A DNA stretch of 64,000 bases, taken from assembly GCA_946122785.1 (NCBI GenBank), contig CAMGYJ010000007.1, positions 1,566,909 to 1,630,908 of the forward strand. Reading direction: 5' to 3'. Positions 11,828 to 26,829 of this stretch are shown here, piece after piece. Origin of the DNA: Linum tenue. Taxonomy: Eukaryota; Streptophyta; Magnoliopsida; Malpighiales; Linaceae. Every line of letters begins with the position of its first letter. Position 1 is the stretch's first letter. Under the pieces are notes generated by a model, which saw nothing but the letters and a program-made list of their open reading frames with translations, had not been told where the DNA came from and made no database searches. The position numbers were made by a program, and so were the translations under genes.

Positions 11828-13790
11828 TTAAGTTCATTAAGAACCGATTGGGGCGAATTCATTTTCTGATGGCATTTTCGTCGATTTTGGAATTATATTT
11901 TCATCAATTTTGAAGGCTATCCCTTATACAACCCTAGGGGTTGTTTTGATCAGAAGCATCACAGCCAAGATCAAATTCCAAGAGATTTGACCTCTTTTGA
12001 ACAACTAAAAAACATAGATGCTTTTGTTGTGTTTGATACGAAAATCTCGTGCAATTTTCGCAAAGGAAAGAGGCTCGATTTTTTAGAGTGCTATTTTTCA
12101 CCAATTTTGAAGGCTATCTATCACAGATTTTGACCAATCTTTGAAATACTGTTTTTTAACCTTTTTTAAGGCTATCCATCACAGAGTTTACCAATATTGA
12201 ATGTTATCCATCACAAATTCATGCCAATTTTTGGGAATGCTATTTTTCACTGATTTTGAAGGCTATTCATCATAAATTTTGACCGATTTTTGGGAATGCT
12301 ATTATGCATCGTGCTGAAGGTTATCCATCACAAATAGCGATTTTTGTGGATGCTGTTTGCCCTCTATTTTGTAGGTATCCATCACCGATTTTGACCGATT
12401 ATTCTAAATGTATTATTCACCAATTTTGAAGTGTATTTATCACAAATTTCGACTGATTTTTGGGAATGCCATTTCACCGATTTGGAAGGCTACCCATCAC
12501 AGATTTCGACCGATTCTTTTGAATGCTATTATTAACTAATTTTGAAGGCTATCCATCACAGATTTTTGCCGATTTTTGGGAATGCTATTTTTCACCGATT
12601 TTGAAGGTTACCCATCACAGATTTTGGCCGATTCTTTTGAATTTTATTATTTACCAATTTTGAAGGCTGTCTATAACATATTTTGGATGATTGTTTTCAA
12701 TACTACTATTCACCGATTTTTAAGGCTATCCATCACAAATTTTGGCTGATTTTTGGGAATGCTATGTTTCACCGATTTTGAAGGTTATCTATCACAGATT
12801 TTTTCCGATTTTCGAAAATGCTATGTTTCACAGATTTGAAGCCTATCTATCACAAATTTTTGCCGATTTTCGGAAATTCTTTTGTAAATCGATTTTGAAG
12901 GATATCCTTCACATATTTTGGTAGATTCTGTTGAAAGCTATTATTCAATAATTTTGAAGGCTATTCATCACATATTTTGTCCGGTTTTTGGGAATGCTAT
13001 TTATCACCAATTTTGTAGGCTATCCATCCAAAACTTTTGCCTACTATTTTGAATGCTATTATTCACCGGTTTTGAAGGCTATCCATTAGAAATTTTGCCC
13101 AATTTTTTTTATTGTTATTATTCACCAATTTTGAAGGTTGTTCATCATAAATTTTGGCCAAATTTCTGGATTGTTATCTGTCATTTATTTTGAAGGATAT
13201 CTATCACAAATTTTGTCCAAATTTTTTTAATAGTATTATTCACCAATATTGAAGGCTGTCCATCACAGATTCTGACCGATTTTTGGAAATGCTACATTTC
13301 ACCGATTCTGAAGGCTATTCATCACAGATTTTGGCCAACTTTTTTTTAATGCTATTATCACCCATTTTGAAGCCTATCCATCACTGATTCGGTCCGATTT
13401 TTCGAAATGATATTTATCACCAATTTTGTAGGCTATCCAGCACATATTTTGGCCAATTCTTTTGAATGCAATTAGTCACCGATTTTGAAGGCTATCCCTT
13501 AGCGATTTTTGCCAATTTTTATTGTTATTATTCATCAATTTTGAAGGATATGTATCACAGATTTTGGCCGATTTTTGGGAATTGTATTTTCATCGATTTT
13601 GAAGGCTATCTATCACAGATTTTGGTAGATTATTTTGAATGCTATTATTGACGGATTTTGAATGCCGATTTTTTAAAGGCTATTTATCACCTATTTTATA
13701 GGCTACATTAAAAAATTTTGCCAATTATTTTAAATGTTATTATTCACCAATTTTGAACACTCAGCTATGGCTATTTTTCACCAATATTAA
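11828..13790. repeat. Satellite array, ~60-bp monomers
   Basis: About 30 diverged copies of a ~60-bp unit. The anchor GAAGGCTATCCATCACAGA recurs near 12483, 12543, 12603, 12662, 12722 and 12779. A consensus reads roughly: Gly-codon-like GGCTATCCATCACAG, then ATTTTGGCCGATTTTTGGG, then AATGCTATT, then a CACCGATTTTGAA end. The first ~55 bp (11828-11880) is a half monomer of the 340-bp satellite and passes directly into the 60-bp type. A unique-looking stretch interrupts at about 11930-12080. The array fades near 13790. Confidence 0.9.
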
Positions 13791-14152
13791 AATCACAGTT
13801 CTTAATTAAGTGCAAATTAGTCCCACAAAGCAGCCATTGGTACGGCATTCGGTCTTTTTTTTTTTTTTTTTTTGGGAGAAACGGATGCAGTCCTTCAAAG
13901 GATAGTTTTATGATTCAAATTTACATATTCTTAAACCAGGATTTCGAAATGTATACTTATGTCATTGGATTGCTCATATTGTATGATTCAAAACCATTAG
14001 ACACAAAATGAATTCAACCGTTATCGATCACATGACATATGATCCATTAAATTAAATATGGGCAAGAACAGCACCAAAAAAAAAAATCGAATGTGACATA
14101 AGTTCTTCTACAGGGGTGGTTACTGGCAGGCCTGTGTGACAACCAGCAAAGT
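13791..14152. other. Satellite edge and 3' flank of the lipase gene
   Basis: No gene. The stretch holds a T-tract (about 13857-13873), an AT-rich spacer, and what must include the 3'UTR of the minus-strand hydrolase ending at 14153. I see no clear poly(A) signal that I would insist on. Confidence 0.5.
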
Positions 14153-15303
14153 CTATTTGTACTTGTAAATGTTGGATTGCAGCTGTAAATCGGGCCTCCA
14201 CCACTGGTGAATCCCGTGAGCTTCCTTGAAATCCTGCGCAGGGCTCAAATTCACAGCCAGAACTGCTGAAGGGATGAGGTGCAACGGCTCCGAATCCCTC
14301 CCCATTGCACTCATCAGCAGCCCGCCCAATGTGTTCTGAGTCGCCAGCTTCTCGATCGCTCCAATCCCAATCTCATCCATCTTCTTCCTATGCTCAAAGT
14401 ACCCCACGTACTCCGAGCATATCGGGTCCCCTGGATTGACGAACACGCAAGGCACCCACGACGAGAGAGCTACAAAAGGATCAGCCACAGACCGACTGCC
14501 CGCCTGCTGGCTGCTGTAGTTCCTCTTGGAAGCAAATGCGAGCCCGGCTGTGATCACGCTGCCAGCAATCCGAATCCCATGCTTCACTCGCTTGTCTTTG
14601 ATCCTCTCGATGGGGGCGGAGAAGAATGGCGAGTTAAAGAGAAATGCCGGTATGAAAGTTCCATTCTTGGCCATGGTTTTCCCTGCCAGCATTGCCATGG
14701 CTGCTCCCAGAGAGTGTCCAGCCAGCCAGACGTTGGAGTCGCCTACTGCTGCCACCATGTTGCGTACTGCCTGGATTGCTATCTCGAAGCGGGAGGTCTC
14801 GTGGAGCCCGTTCCTGATGATGTGGAGGTCAAGCTCGATGTCTCGTGCGAAAGAATCGGGCTTGGTTAAGGTTCCACGGAAGGCGATCACGTAACGTGGG
14901 CTTGCATCGAGGGACTGGTGACCATGAGGGGTTGGTGGTCTGTACTCGTAGATGGCTCCAAAGATGCAGTGATCAGCATCGTCTACCAGCTTGCGAAGCA
15001 ACTTGAAGTGGAAAAACTCCCACCATGGCGGTGCAAGTGCGATTGGATGCTGGCGTTTGAGCTGGCGGTCTCGCTCTAGGATGTAGACGGCTTGGACTAA
15101 ACTGGCTGCGACGGATCTTCGATGATGTGCATTAGACCTGCCATATTTAATGAAGAGCTTTTGAAAATGGCAATGGACTGATCATTTTTCTTCACATTCA
15201 TTTCTTTGGTTTACTGAAACTGGTGGAAAGTTAAGGCTTACCAATCAACAAAAGTCAAGTGCAAGGGTCCTGAGAGGTTGAAATCTTCCCTCTCGGACTC
15301 CAT
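14153..15303 (-). CDS. Class 3 lipase-like alpha/beta hydrolase (At4g10955 type)
   Basis: Two coding exons, 15303-15242 and 15137-14153, join in phase through a GT-AG intron and give 348 aa. The ATG sits in ACCATGGAGTC. The nucleophile elbow GHSLGAAMA lies near residue 160, and RYVIAFRGT just before it is the usual oxyanion-side strand of class 3 lipases. There is no signal peptide, so it is probably cytosolic. Arabidopsis homologues carry the label GDSL esterase/lipase, but the sequence is of the lipase class 3 fold; substrate unknown. A 5'UTR intron (16436-15337, donor AAAAG|GTACGT) separates a noncoding first exon (16437 to about 16560). The gene looks intact. Confidence 0.93.
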
Positions 15304-15835
15304 GGTAGCATATGTGCCTTCTGCGATCTCCTGATCCTACGCAACGAGTTACTGGTGCATTCAAGAACACAACAATAGATTAGCAAGTGGCTCATGGTTT
15401 ACAACAAACTTCTATGATCAAAGAAGAATAAAGAAGTAGCAATCAAATTTTAAGGTTTCTCATGTGACAAATCATTTCCAACTCCCAACAGTTGGGAAAT
15501 CCCCAATCATCATACCTAAAGAACTAACAATAAGTTTGATATTGGTATTGGGATAGCACCAAAAAGAGAAGGGGCTCAAGTTGTGTACATATTCATTATT
15601 CAGAAGTCAATTATGACCCCTCTGAACAAATAAACAACCAAATGCCAAATCCAATGCAGAGGAAGGCCAGAAACCCATCAACACCAGCAAATCTTCCCTT
15701 ACTTTCACAATGGATTTGAAAGAACCGCAAGCCTGCAAGCAATCTCCAACTATATCCCCAAAGTTACCAGATGAATATGTTTAGCCCCCTTTCCATTTCA
15801 AGCGATCATAACCTAATTAAAAGAGTTCATGAACA

Positions 15836-16300
15836 TGCATCACCAGCCTAATAACCATCAGCATTCTGTAAAGTTTCCACCTTTACAAAAGCCTGGGACA
15901 AAGAGCAAAGATTGGAAGCTGAACCAAACATTCCCCAGTCGAATTTGCGTGCATTCAACCCGACTAACGGTTTCCAAATACATCCCCGGCGACATTTCAT
16001 ATTCCTGGGAAGACCACCCAGAGACAGGAACTGGAAACCACCAACACCAGAATAACAAAATTTAGCCCCTTAATAACCTAGTAAATAGGTCAAGAACATG
16101 CATTCTCTGGCGTAATAACCAGTCGGTATTCCATAAAGTTCCCACCTTTACAGCAGCAGGCGCAAAGAGAACGGATTGGAACTGAACCAAACATTCCCCC
16201 TGTCGAATTCGCGTGCATACAAACCGACTAACGTTTTCCAATTACATCCCCGGCGACATTTTCATTTCCAGGGAAGACCACCCGGAGACGGTAGCTAGAA
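15836..16300. repeat. ~255-bp direct duplication inside the lipase 5'UTR intron
   Basis: Segment 15836-16050 reappears, diverged, at 16094-16300. Shared anchors in order are AACATGCAT, AAGTT(T)CCCACCTTTACA, CTGAACCAAACATTCCCC, CGCGTGCAT/TGCGTGCAT, CCGACTAACG, ACATCCCCGGCGACATTT and GAAGACCACCC. The many substitutions make this an old duplication. It enlarges the leader intron of the hydrolase gene. Confidence 0.85.
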
Positions 16301-16560
16301 CCGACAGGGAAATGAAGGCAAACCCAATTCACGGAAATGGGAACAGAAAATCCAGGTACGTCTAAAATCTAAATCTTACAAAGAGAAGAGGAGGAAACGG
16401 ATTCAGAAATGAAGAATGGGACATGGTGATACGTACCTTTTGATCCCGGGAGGGAAGGGCAGATCAAATCCAATGATGAAATAAGACGAACGTTAAAGAT
16501 TCCTTTCTTCCTCTGTCTCTTCGTTTCTCTTCTTCTTTCGCATTTGAATCTGAGTTTTGG

Positions 16561-17650
16561 GCTGGGATCTACGAACTATATGAACTTTGAGTTGAAAGTT
16601 TGTCGTTGTCAGTTAAAACGTCATACAGCGACAGGAGAGGAAAGCGGCCCGGCCCGGTAACGGAACGGTAAGGAATTTGGGAATCTGTGGGAGAACCTTT
16701 TGGTTCGGCTACTCGGATACTCAACCCGAGATCGGGTTGGTTGGGTGTGGAAATATCCTAAACCCAATTTACCCAAACCTATCGAGAAGCATCCGTTCAG
16801 CATAACGGGCTCAACTGGGCCAGTTCAATAGCCCAGAACTTTGGGCCCAAAGCCCCACTTAACTTTTTGATCAGCAATTCCCGATCACAATAAAGTATAA
16901 ACTGTGCACTAATAAAAACCAACATGTTGATGTTATTGTGTCATAATCGCTAAGGCTAAACTAGGTCAGACTATGTCATAGATTTTCTTTCTTTAAGCTT
17001 GGCAGGCTATCTCAACCCATCTGAAGTCCATCAGATGGCACACCAAACTGCTATTGTATGAAATTGGTAACGAGGATGGCGGTGATGGTGAGCCACTACA
17101 TCTGCCGCTCCATTCGCCTATCGTCTACCAAAATGCCATATGGATACGACGAACAGGCTTCGCAGGAGACGAACAACTTCATATGTAAATGACAATTCGT
17201 TCCACCATCACACTCTGGCTCGGCAGCTCGAAGATCACAGCTTCGAAACCCGACAGTGGCAGACGACCATCCTTAAAGCTTTTCCATCTCTCAGAGGGCA
17301 TGTTACATCACATAGGCAAACTCCAAACCTAAGACTGCAGCATAAGCTAAGCAAAACAGCCACATATACACAGGCTCTCTCCGTATAGCCGTCAATTCGT
17401 TTACAAAGATGAACACCCCCATGATACTAAAGCCAGCCAAATCAAAGACGAGGAAAATCTTAATAGCTCACAGGAGGAGAACTACATAATAAAAATGAAT
17501 CAGCGGATGGCAAACAAATGAAGCAAGGTCACCAATGAAAATCTCATCAACTAATACTACAATACCAGACGCCAACATCACCAAACAACATCCCAGATGG
17601 CCCGACGACATATTCCATTCTTTTTCATGTGAGCGATATCGTCATTACCT
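16561..17650. other. Intergenic: lipase promoter side and DRP1 3' flank
   Basis: The part near 16560-16900 is upstream of the hydrolase and contains several GGCCCA/TGGGCC motifs (16800-16850), common in plant housekeeping promoters. The part from about 17300 to 17650 is downstream of the DRP1 stop codon and probably includes its 3'UTR. No further gene is supported. Confidence 0.5.
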
Positions 17651-20600
17651 TTACTTCGCCCAAGCGACTTGGTCGATCTCGGCCTGCGCAGACCTATACA
17701 ACTCCAGCCTCTTTGCGAGGGCGTTGCGGCGCTCCATCACCGCAGGATCTTCGTTCAACAACTGTGACAATTGCTTTTGCTGCAACAGTACCCATTAGCA
17801 TCTTCAAGTTAGTTTCTGAATTAAATGCAAAAATGACTGGTCACGATATGGAAAAGAGCAAACCATCAGCTCACCTCCATTTTTCCCAGCTCAGTGAAGA
17901 AATGGTCAAGGAGGCTTCGTTTGGCCTCACGCACTTGGCAATAGACGATGGACTTGGGAATAGAGTTCCGTAAGGTTGCACACACCATATTCACATAGGA
18001 AAGAACTGTGCTTCCTGTTAATGAATTTCAACGCAGAAAATTATTGATGGTCTTCTAAACTAGAAACCATCATATATTTAACAAATAAGTGTATGATAAG
18101 CATGTTTTAGGAGTGTGGAATCAAAGAAACCTACCAATCCGTCTAAGATACGAATCATTGTATCTGTCAAATATGGAATGAGTAGGGTTGCCACCCTTGT
18201 CAATGTCTTGGGGAAGCTTTCTGAAGAAATCAACAGTCAGGTAACTACACTCCATGTCCACCAGCTTCAGTGTTGCTTTCTTGCTTTCTTCTTTCATTCG
18301 GTCAAGTGATTCAACAGCTGCGTTTGTAAGCTCTACTCTGAGACCAGGGTACTGCCTCAACTCCTGTTAGCCAAAAGGAAATTCACATCAATTCAACATC
18401 TTGGAAGAAGAAATAACAAGGAGAGTAAAAAAAAATTAGCGTACCAGCGTCTCATGGATGGCCTTTTGTACAAGCTCCTTTAATATGGAATGAACCTAAA
18501 GCAGCAAGCACAAAAATATATATCAGCTGGTGAGAAATAAACTCTCTGGCCCAAAAGATCATTTTTCCAATTAGCATGCATACCGCTTCAACAGCTGCCT
18601 CAGCAGGACCTCGGATAGTAACCAACGAAGATTCAATCAGACGGCGATATCCCTGCTCGGGAGCTATTAAATGTGGTTGGTACCCATCAGCTTCAGTGAT
18701 CAGTTTACGGATATTCTCCATAGCAAGCTGTTTGTCGAATTGCAACCTCTTCAGGGCAGCAGGAAGCTGGTTATCAAATACATTGTATACCTTTTCACCT
18801 CCTGGTCGACTGTGAATGTCCAGTTAAGTGAAACCATACAAAGTCGAATATATAGAACTACCATGAACGAACATAATCTGAGGTCAAAAGGACCAGAAAG
18901 GTAAGAACAAAAACATTAAACTTACACTCCATCCAGATGCTCCTTATATATTTGATCAAAAAGACGGCAAATCTCCATGATTGAATATAGCTTCCCCTGC
19001 AATCAACCAATCATAATCACTCAAGACATTCTAGTGGGATAGACATATACACAAGCACACACAAGGATTAAGATTTGTAATCAGGGGGAAGGACCCTCAA
19101 TTACAAAGAGCATACTTACTCCGGCATCAGTAGCAATAGGCTTCCCAAGGCGACTAAGCTCAGCTTCCAGCTCAGCGATTGTCTTGTTAATAAGTGACTG
19201 AAGGCCAGGGATACGGGACTTGATTACAACTTCTAAATGCTGCACCATAAACAAGGTTAGTAATCAGGTCACTACCGCATCCAATATTCGAGGGAAAGTG
19301 CATAATCCAATGGCCCTACTTTTGACAGCATTTTTGCTAGGTGCTCAGAACCCATTCTGTTAGCAAGGTGCTTGTACTCTGGGGTGGTTGCAAAATACTC
19401 ACGCTCTCTACGCCGAGCAGCGATCATGTCCACGTTCTTGTTAATGTCAGCTTGAGAACGGTTCACGACACCAATCCAAGGAAATTTTAACCGGTAAGCT
19501 TTTCCTTCCAATATCTGAATCAGCCAGAAGAGCATCTTAGAGCACTGTTTGATGTATACACATGGCCATCCAAACAAAAAAGCCTACTTACTTCTACTGC
19601 ATCAGTACCCTTGTCCATGAGGTCAATCTTTGTCAAAACTCCAAAAGTTCTCTCTCCTGACAATGCAATAGGGTACATTCTCATTATCCAGAGCATTAAG
19701 CTCAAGATTGGAAGATGAAAAAAATATTCTGAAGCAACAACTAGCACTTAGATATAACTTCTTTGTGAGAACTTAGTTAAGACTACAGGCGCATGCTAGC
19801 TTAGCATACTAGATTCAAATATAGCAAACTAACCTGTCGGGTCCACGTCGCGGGAAATTTTAACAGCATCAGATGTGGCAAGATCTTGATTTGCAGGTGA
19901 TACTGCTAAAATTAAACAGTTGGGCTGCACAAAATTTAGCAAGGAGTCAAAGGTGTAAACAAATTTGAAAGCTAAAATGAAAGAGGTGTAACAAATTAAA
20001 TTTTAATTTAAACAATCATCTTGGATTTACCTTCTCAATAAAGGAGCGCACCATGTTCTCGATATCCTGCACAATACTGTCAGATTGACCCTCTGCAATT
20101 TGCAAAACAAATCACATTACAACCCACAAAGATGCTGAAACTGATTGAAAAGAACAAAAACACAGCATGCATTTGCATCAAAACATCCAACCATGCATTT
20201 GCATCAAAACCCTTACAAGGTTGCAACTCGTTTCCCATCTCATTCAATGACCTTCAATATTCCAGACGTCTAACAACTACCTAGAAGAAACTATAGGCTT
20301 GGAAGGCCTCAGCGATACCTAAATGGACAGATGCTACTTACCAACAGCTACTTTTGTGAGCCCAGGAAGATCGATCAGCGTAAGGTTGACAACTGCAATA
20401 TCAAAGAGCCATCAGAATGCAGAATGCTTACAACAACAGATGCCAAAAAGCTTGGAAAGCTCATACTGGGCCTCACCGTTTGGAGAATATATGCTGAGAT
20501 GGATTGGAACACTAGATATTTGTTTAGAGCGTCCTGTCTCTCTATCAGTCTCGTCTGCAATCTCTTTCCGCACAGCACCTGCACCCATGTAATGAGCGAA

Positions 20601-21384
20601 CTAAACCAATTGAGCACACAACTAAGTACGTCTCACCAAGTTAAGGCCACAAGTTAACAAATTGGGAGCCATATAAGCGAAGAGAAAGGCATGTCCACAT
20701 GCCAATAGTGATCAGTAATTAACTGCATTCAATAACATTGCTCTAAGCACAATCAGAACATTATGCGGAACTCCATCCAGTTGAGACATTTGCCTATGGA
20801 CTCCAATCTAGAACAAATACATGATTGGAATTTCCTCCAGGAAGTTCAATTCTTACCAAAATCGGTGAACCTTTTCCTCGGGAGGTGGAGGAACTCAGCA
20901 TACTCTCTGCTTCCTTCCTCTAGCTTATGAAGCTGCAACACTAGAGGTCTTCTAGTAACAATCCCTGCACAAAGTAATTTCAGACAAACCGACTCATTAT
21001 ACCATCTCCAAGACACAGAGAACTCAACAAGAACAACGCGATTTCAAAGAGCTATTCGGTTTAACAACTCTTACCAGATCCACGAGGCAAGAAGTCCTTT
21101 CCTACTATGCTCTCCAACACGGACGACTTCCCCGAACTCTATTTCAAACATAAAACAACCGCAAAACTCAATAACACCATCTTGAACTTCAAATTCACGC
21201 TGCCAGAGCCAACAGGCAACCGCTTAAACAAGAGATTAGGGATTCATAAGGTAACCTGGCCACCAACGACGGCGATAGCCGGCAAAGAGTCCCAAAGAGT
21301 CGGCAACGCGCTAGCTTCCCCGTGATCACCGAGAGCAGTACAAGCTCTCTGAATCTTGTTAACTAGAGAGATCAAATTCTCCAT
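17651..21384 (-). CDS. DRP1: Dynamin-related protein 1 (phragmoplastin-type GTPase)
   Basis: Sixteen exons join in phase to 610 codons, the length of Arabidopsis DRP1A: 21384-21256, 21138-21075, 20964-20857, 20578-20477, 20392-20342, 20092-20031, 19924-19834, 19656-19592, 19514-19320, 19239-19120, 18996-18926, 18809-18584, 18495-18445, 18363-18135, 18014-17875, 17779-17651. All introns are GT-AG. The GTPase has P-loop GGQSSGKSS split by intron 1, DLPG (G3) and TKIDLMDKG (G4). The middle domain includes [13 protein letters not shown]. The GTPase effector domain holds [13 protein letters not shown] and [11 protein letters not shown], and the C-terminus is AWAK. As in plant DRP1, there is no PH or proline-rich domain. 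The family pinches membranes at the cell plate and plasma membrane. The subtype (A rather than C or E) rests on length and recalled sequence. Confidence 0.97.
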
Positions 21385-21675
21385 ATCTCCGAGCTAGTTA
21401 GAAATGAAGGAAACAAGCAGGAATCTGTAGAGAGTCCCGCCGGCGCAGCCGCCCGCAGCCGTCAGATCGGAGATCGCCCTGGATCTGAGGAATTGAGCGG
21501 GGGATCTGCCGGAAGGAACAGCTTCGGTCGCAGATGTGAAGGATTGGTGGCGACTGGCGATGCAGACGGAGCGAGAGAGAAGCGCGTGGTGGGTTTGAAA
21601 TGGAATTGACACAGAGATGACTTCAAATGGAGAGGAAAGGTAATTAGGAAGTTATCTGTAAAATGGAGGGAGGTG

Positions 21676-21682
21676 TATATAT
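21676..21682 (-). promoter_or_regulatory. TATA-like box upstream of DRP1
   Basis: A TATATAT run lies ~295 bp upstream of the DRP1 ATG on the coding strand, followed by a pyrimidine-rich leader. This is position and composition only. Confidence 0.4.
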
Positions 21683-21716
21683 TGTGGGGAGGGTTTTACG
21701 AAGGCGAAGACGGTTA

Positions 21717-22057
21717 GGGTTCGTTTGGATGGAGTATTTGTATGAGTTATTTGGATGCAAATAATTTGTTTGGCAGTGTTTTACTGAAATGAGTTAATTG
21801 GACAGTGAGTTATTTACAAATAACTCAAAACGAGTTATTTGAAATAACTTATACTCATGTGTTATTTCGAAATAACTCGTTTTTATCACTCTGCTTTTAC
21901 CAAATACCACATGTCAAATACCACATTTGCATGGTTCAACCAAACGAGATACTTTATTTCAATTACCACTAAAATAACATAGAAATACCACATGAGCAAT
22001 AAATGAGTTATTTGACACTACAAATACCACGTTGACAATTAACCCATCCAAACGACC
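21717..22057. mobile_element. MITE with TTCGTTTGGATGG / CCATCCAAACGA ends
   Basis: The ends GGGTTCGTTTGGATGG (21717) and CCATCCAAACGACC (to 22057) are inverted repeats. The inside is AT-rich with recurring AAATAACTC and AAATACCAC and encodes nothing. Flanks TTA and TTG are compatible with a decayed 3-bp target duplication of the PIF/Harbinger (Tourist) type. It sits just upstream of the DRP1 promoter. Confidence 0.7.
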
Positions 22058-23782
22058 TTGGAAGCAAGATTTTTCAATGGTTAATTAAATGGTGAAGATA
22101 AAAGTTTATTAGGCTTTTTTATTCTTTTAAATATTTTAAGAAGAAAAGGCTTCGGAGATTCAAAATACTGAGTTCAAATTCAGCCACAACAAAACAAAAC
22201 GTAGGCCCACCAACCCAACGTCCACTATCTTTGTTTTGAATTGGGCCGATCCAAAACCATGATTTTTCATACCCAACGCCAACGGTAGGAAGTGCCACTA
22301 AAACTGGACTTTTTTATAATTTTATGGATGAACATCGTTACTATTATCGTTTACCTTGAAATTCGAACTAATTTCCGAGTTAAAAGTTATCATTGAGTGA
22401 CTTGGTATTTTTTTAGAAATGAGTAACTTGTTTAACCTTGTGAAGTCAACAAAAACTAAAGAGAGATGGACAAGAAACCATAAGTGGGACGTCCTTTTTA
22501 TGGCATTAGTGAAAAAAGTTGGATAAATTTTTCAATGAGATGGAGATGGGTTTTAAGCTTTTTTTTAGATAAGGATGATATAGGTTTTTTTTTTGTTATT
22601 AGGTACTACTGAAGAGATTTTGTTTTTATTAGGACAACTTCCTAACCCACCTCAAAGTCTAATTACAATTCATAACAAAATCCATTCTCCCTTGTCTTGA
22701 GCTTTCAAATTATGAAAAGAAACCGCCACACATAAGACAATAATAAGGTAGGAATCGATTAAAATACCACATACATGATGATTCAAAATATATATGAACA
22801 TACATTATGTTTTTGTTGTAAGCCGTACGTTGAACACAAAGTTAATACTGTTATAAGATTTGTCCCATGGACTTCCCCCAAATCATAATGTCTTGTTGTA
22901 ATATATAATTACTAATGAATGTATAATAACTCAAGTCTATTAAATCCACGAATTGAGCTGCCTACGCTGCGCAGTCCATAATAAATTATCCAATCTGCCA
23001 TGAGACGAGTATGAATATCATTACATACTTGATTTGACCTCCATATACACAACCCACGTTCTCTGCCCTCATAAGAATCCTCAATTGCTGGACTAAACTA
23101 TTAATCTACCGATCCCAATGATCAGGAAATCAAAACAGCGCCAACGAGACGAGCACGAGCCCAAAGAATCCCTCTCTCTATTGACGGTGGTAACGTAATG
23201 AATGATTTCTGGACACTTGTTAGGTCACTATTAGGCCAAGTTGGAAGGGAGGAAGAACATCTCAAAATGTGGAACAGAAATAATTGTTGATCTGTTCTAA
23301 AATATATAATAAATAATAACAATTAATTCTTCTATTACCACTCATATAGAACACAACTATCAGCTTTACAGAACACATTAGATTGCAGAACATTTCTCTA
23401 CTTATAATCTGTGAACAACGTGCTAACCAATTTGGACACCAAAATAAGACCAACCCTAACCTTAACCTCTTTACACATATCCTATATAGATCCAAGAAAA
23501 AGAAGAGAAAAAAAAGGAGGAAAAGAAAAGAAGAAAAAAGCCAATCTAATTTTCTACTATCAATACTGGGCAAGCAGGCAGGAAGCCCACAGCAAGATGT
23601 TTATTCAATAGTAAGAAGAGGAAGAAGACAAACACTCCTCTTTCTCTTGCCAACACACTGTAATTAATACTTTCTAAGAGGAAGGAAGAATCTACACCCA
23701 TATCATATGCTTCTTTACTATGCTGTTGTTGTACCTAAAGGGGGAAAAAACCTGTGAGAATTGTTATCTTTCTTTCCCGTTT
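22058..23782. other. Intergenic between DRP1 promoter and UGE 3' end
   Basis: AT-rich sequence without a supported gene. The polypurine stretch at about 23490-23545 (GAAAAAGAAGAG-like) and the segment up to 23782 probably include the 3'UTR of the epimerase gene. Short open frames here lack any family resemblance. Confidence 0.5.
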
Positions 23783-26594
<2,812 letters not shown>

Positions 26595-26749
26595 GAGTAG
26601 AGAATTCAAACAGAAAGCGAAGAAGTGCGAGGGAGGAGGAGGAGGAAGAAGGGAGGTTTTGCCGGGTTTTCTAGTTTTGCGAAAGGGGGGAAAACTGTTG
26701 TGCGTTGTTGATTGAGGCCGAAAACAGGGTGGAGGAGGAAGGCGGAGGA

Positions 26750-26757
26750 TTATATAG
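26750..26757 (-). promoter_or_regulatory. TATA box of the UGE gene
   Basis: CTATATAA on the coding strand, 156 bp upstream of the ATG, followed by a CT-rich leader. Confidence 0.55.
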
Positions 26758-26829
26758 AGAGGGGAAAGGGAGGAGAAACGGAATGAATTGCGTTGCGTGC
26801 ATTGATTAGGCATCTGTGGAGAAGAGAAA

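Noticed and set aside
11920..12080. Small transposon inside the 60-bp satellite
   Set aside because: Contains a short palindrome (CAACCCTAGGGGTTG) and GATGCTTTT/AAGCATC pairing, but no convincing ends or target duplication.
1..13790. CRISPR array because of regular repeats
   Set aside because: Repeats are contiguous without unique spacers, and this is plant nuclear DNA.
14279..14894. Long plus-strand open frames opposite the lipase exon
   Set aside because: Shadow frames of a well-supported coding exon on the other strand.
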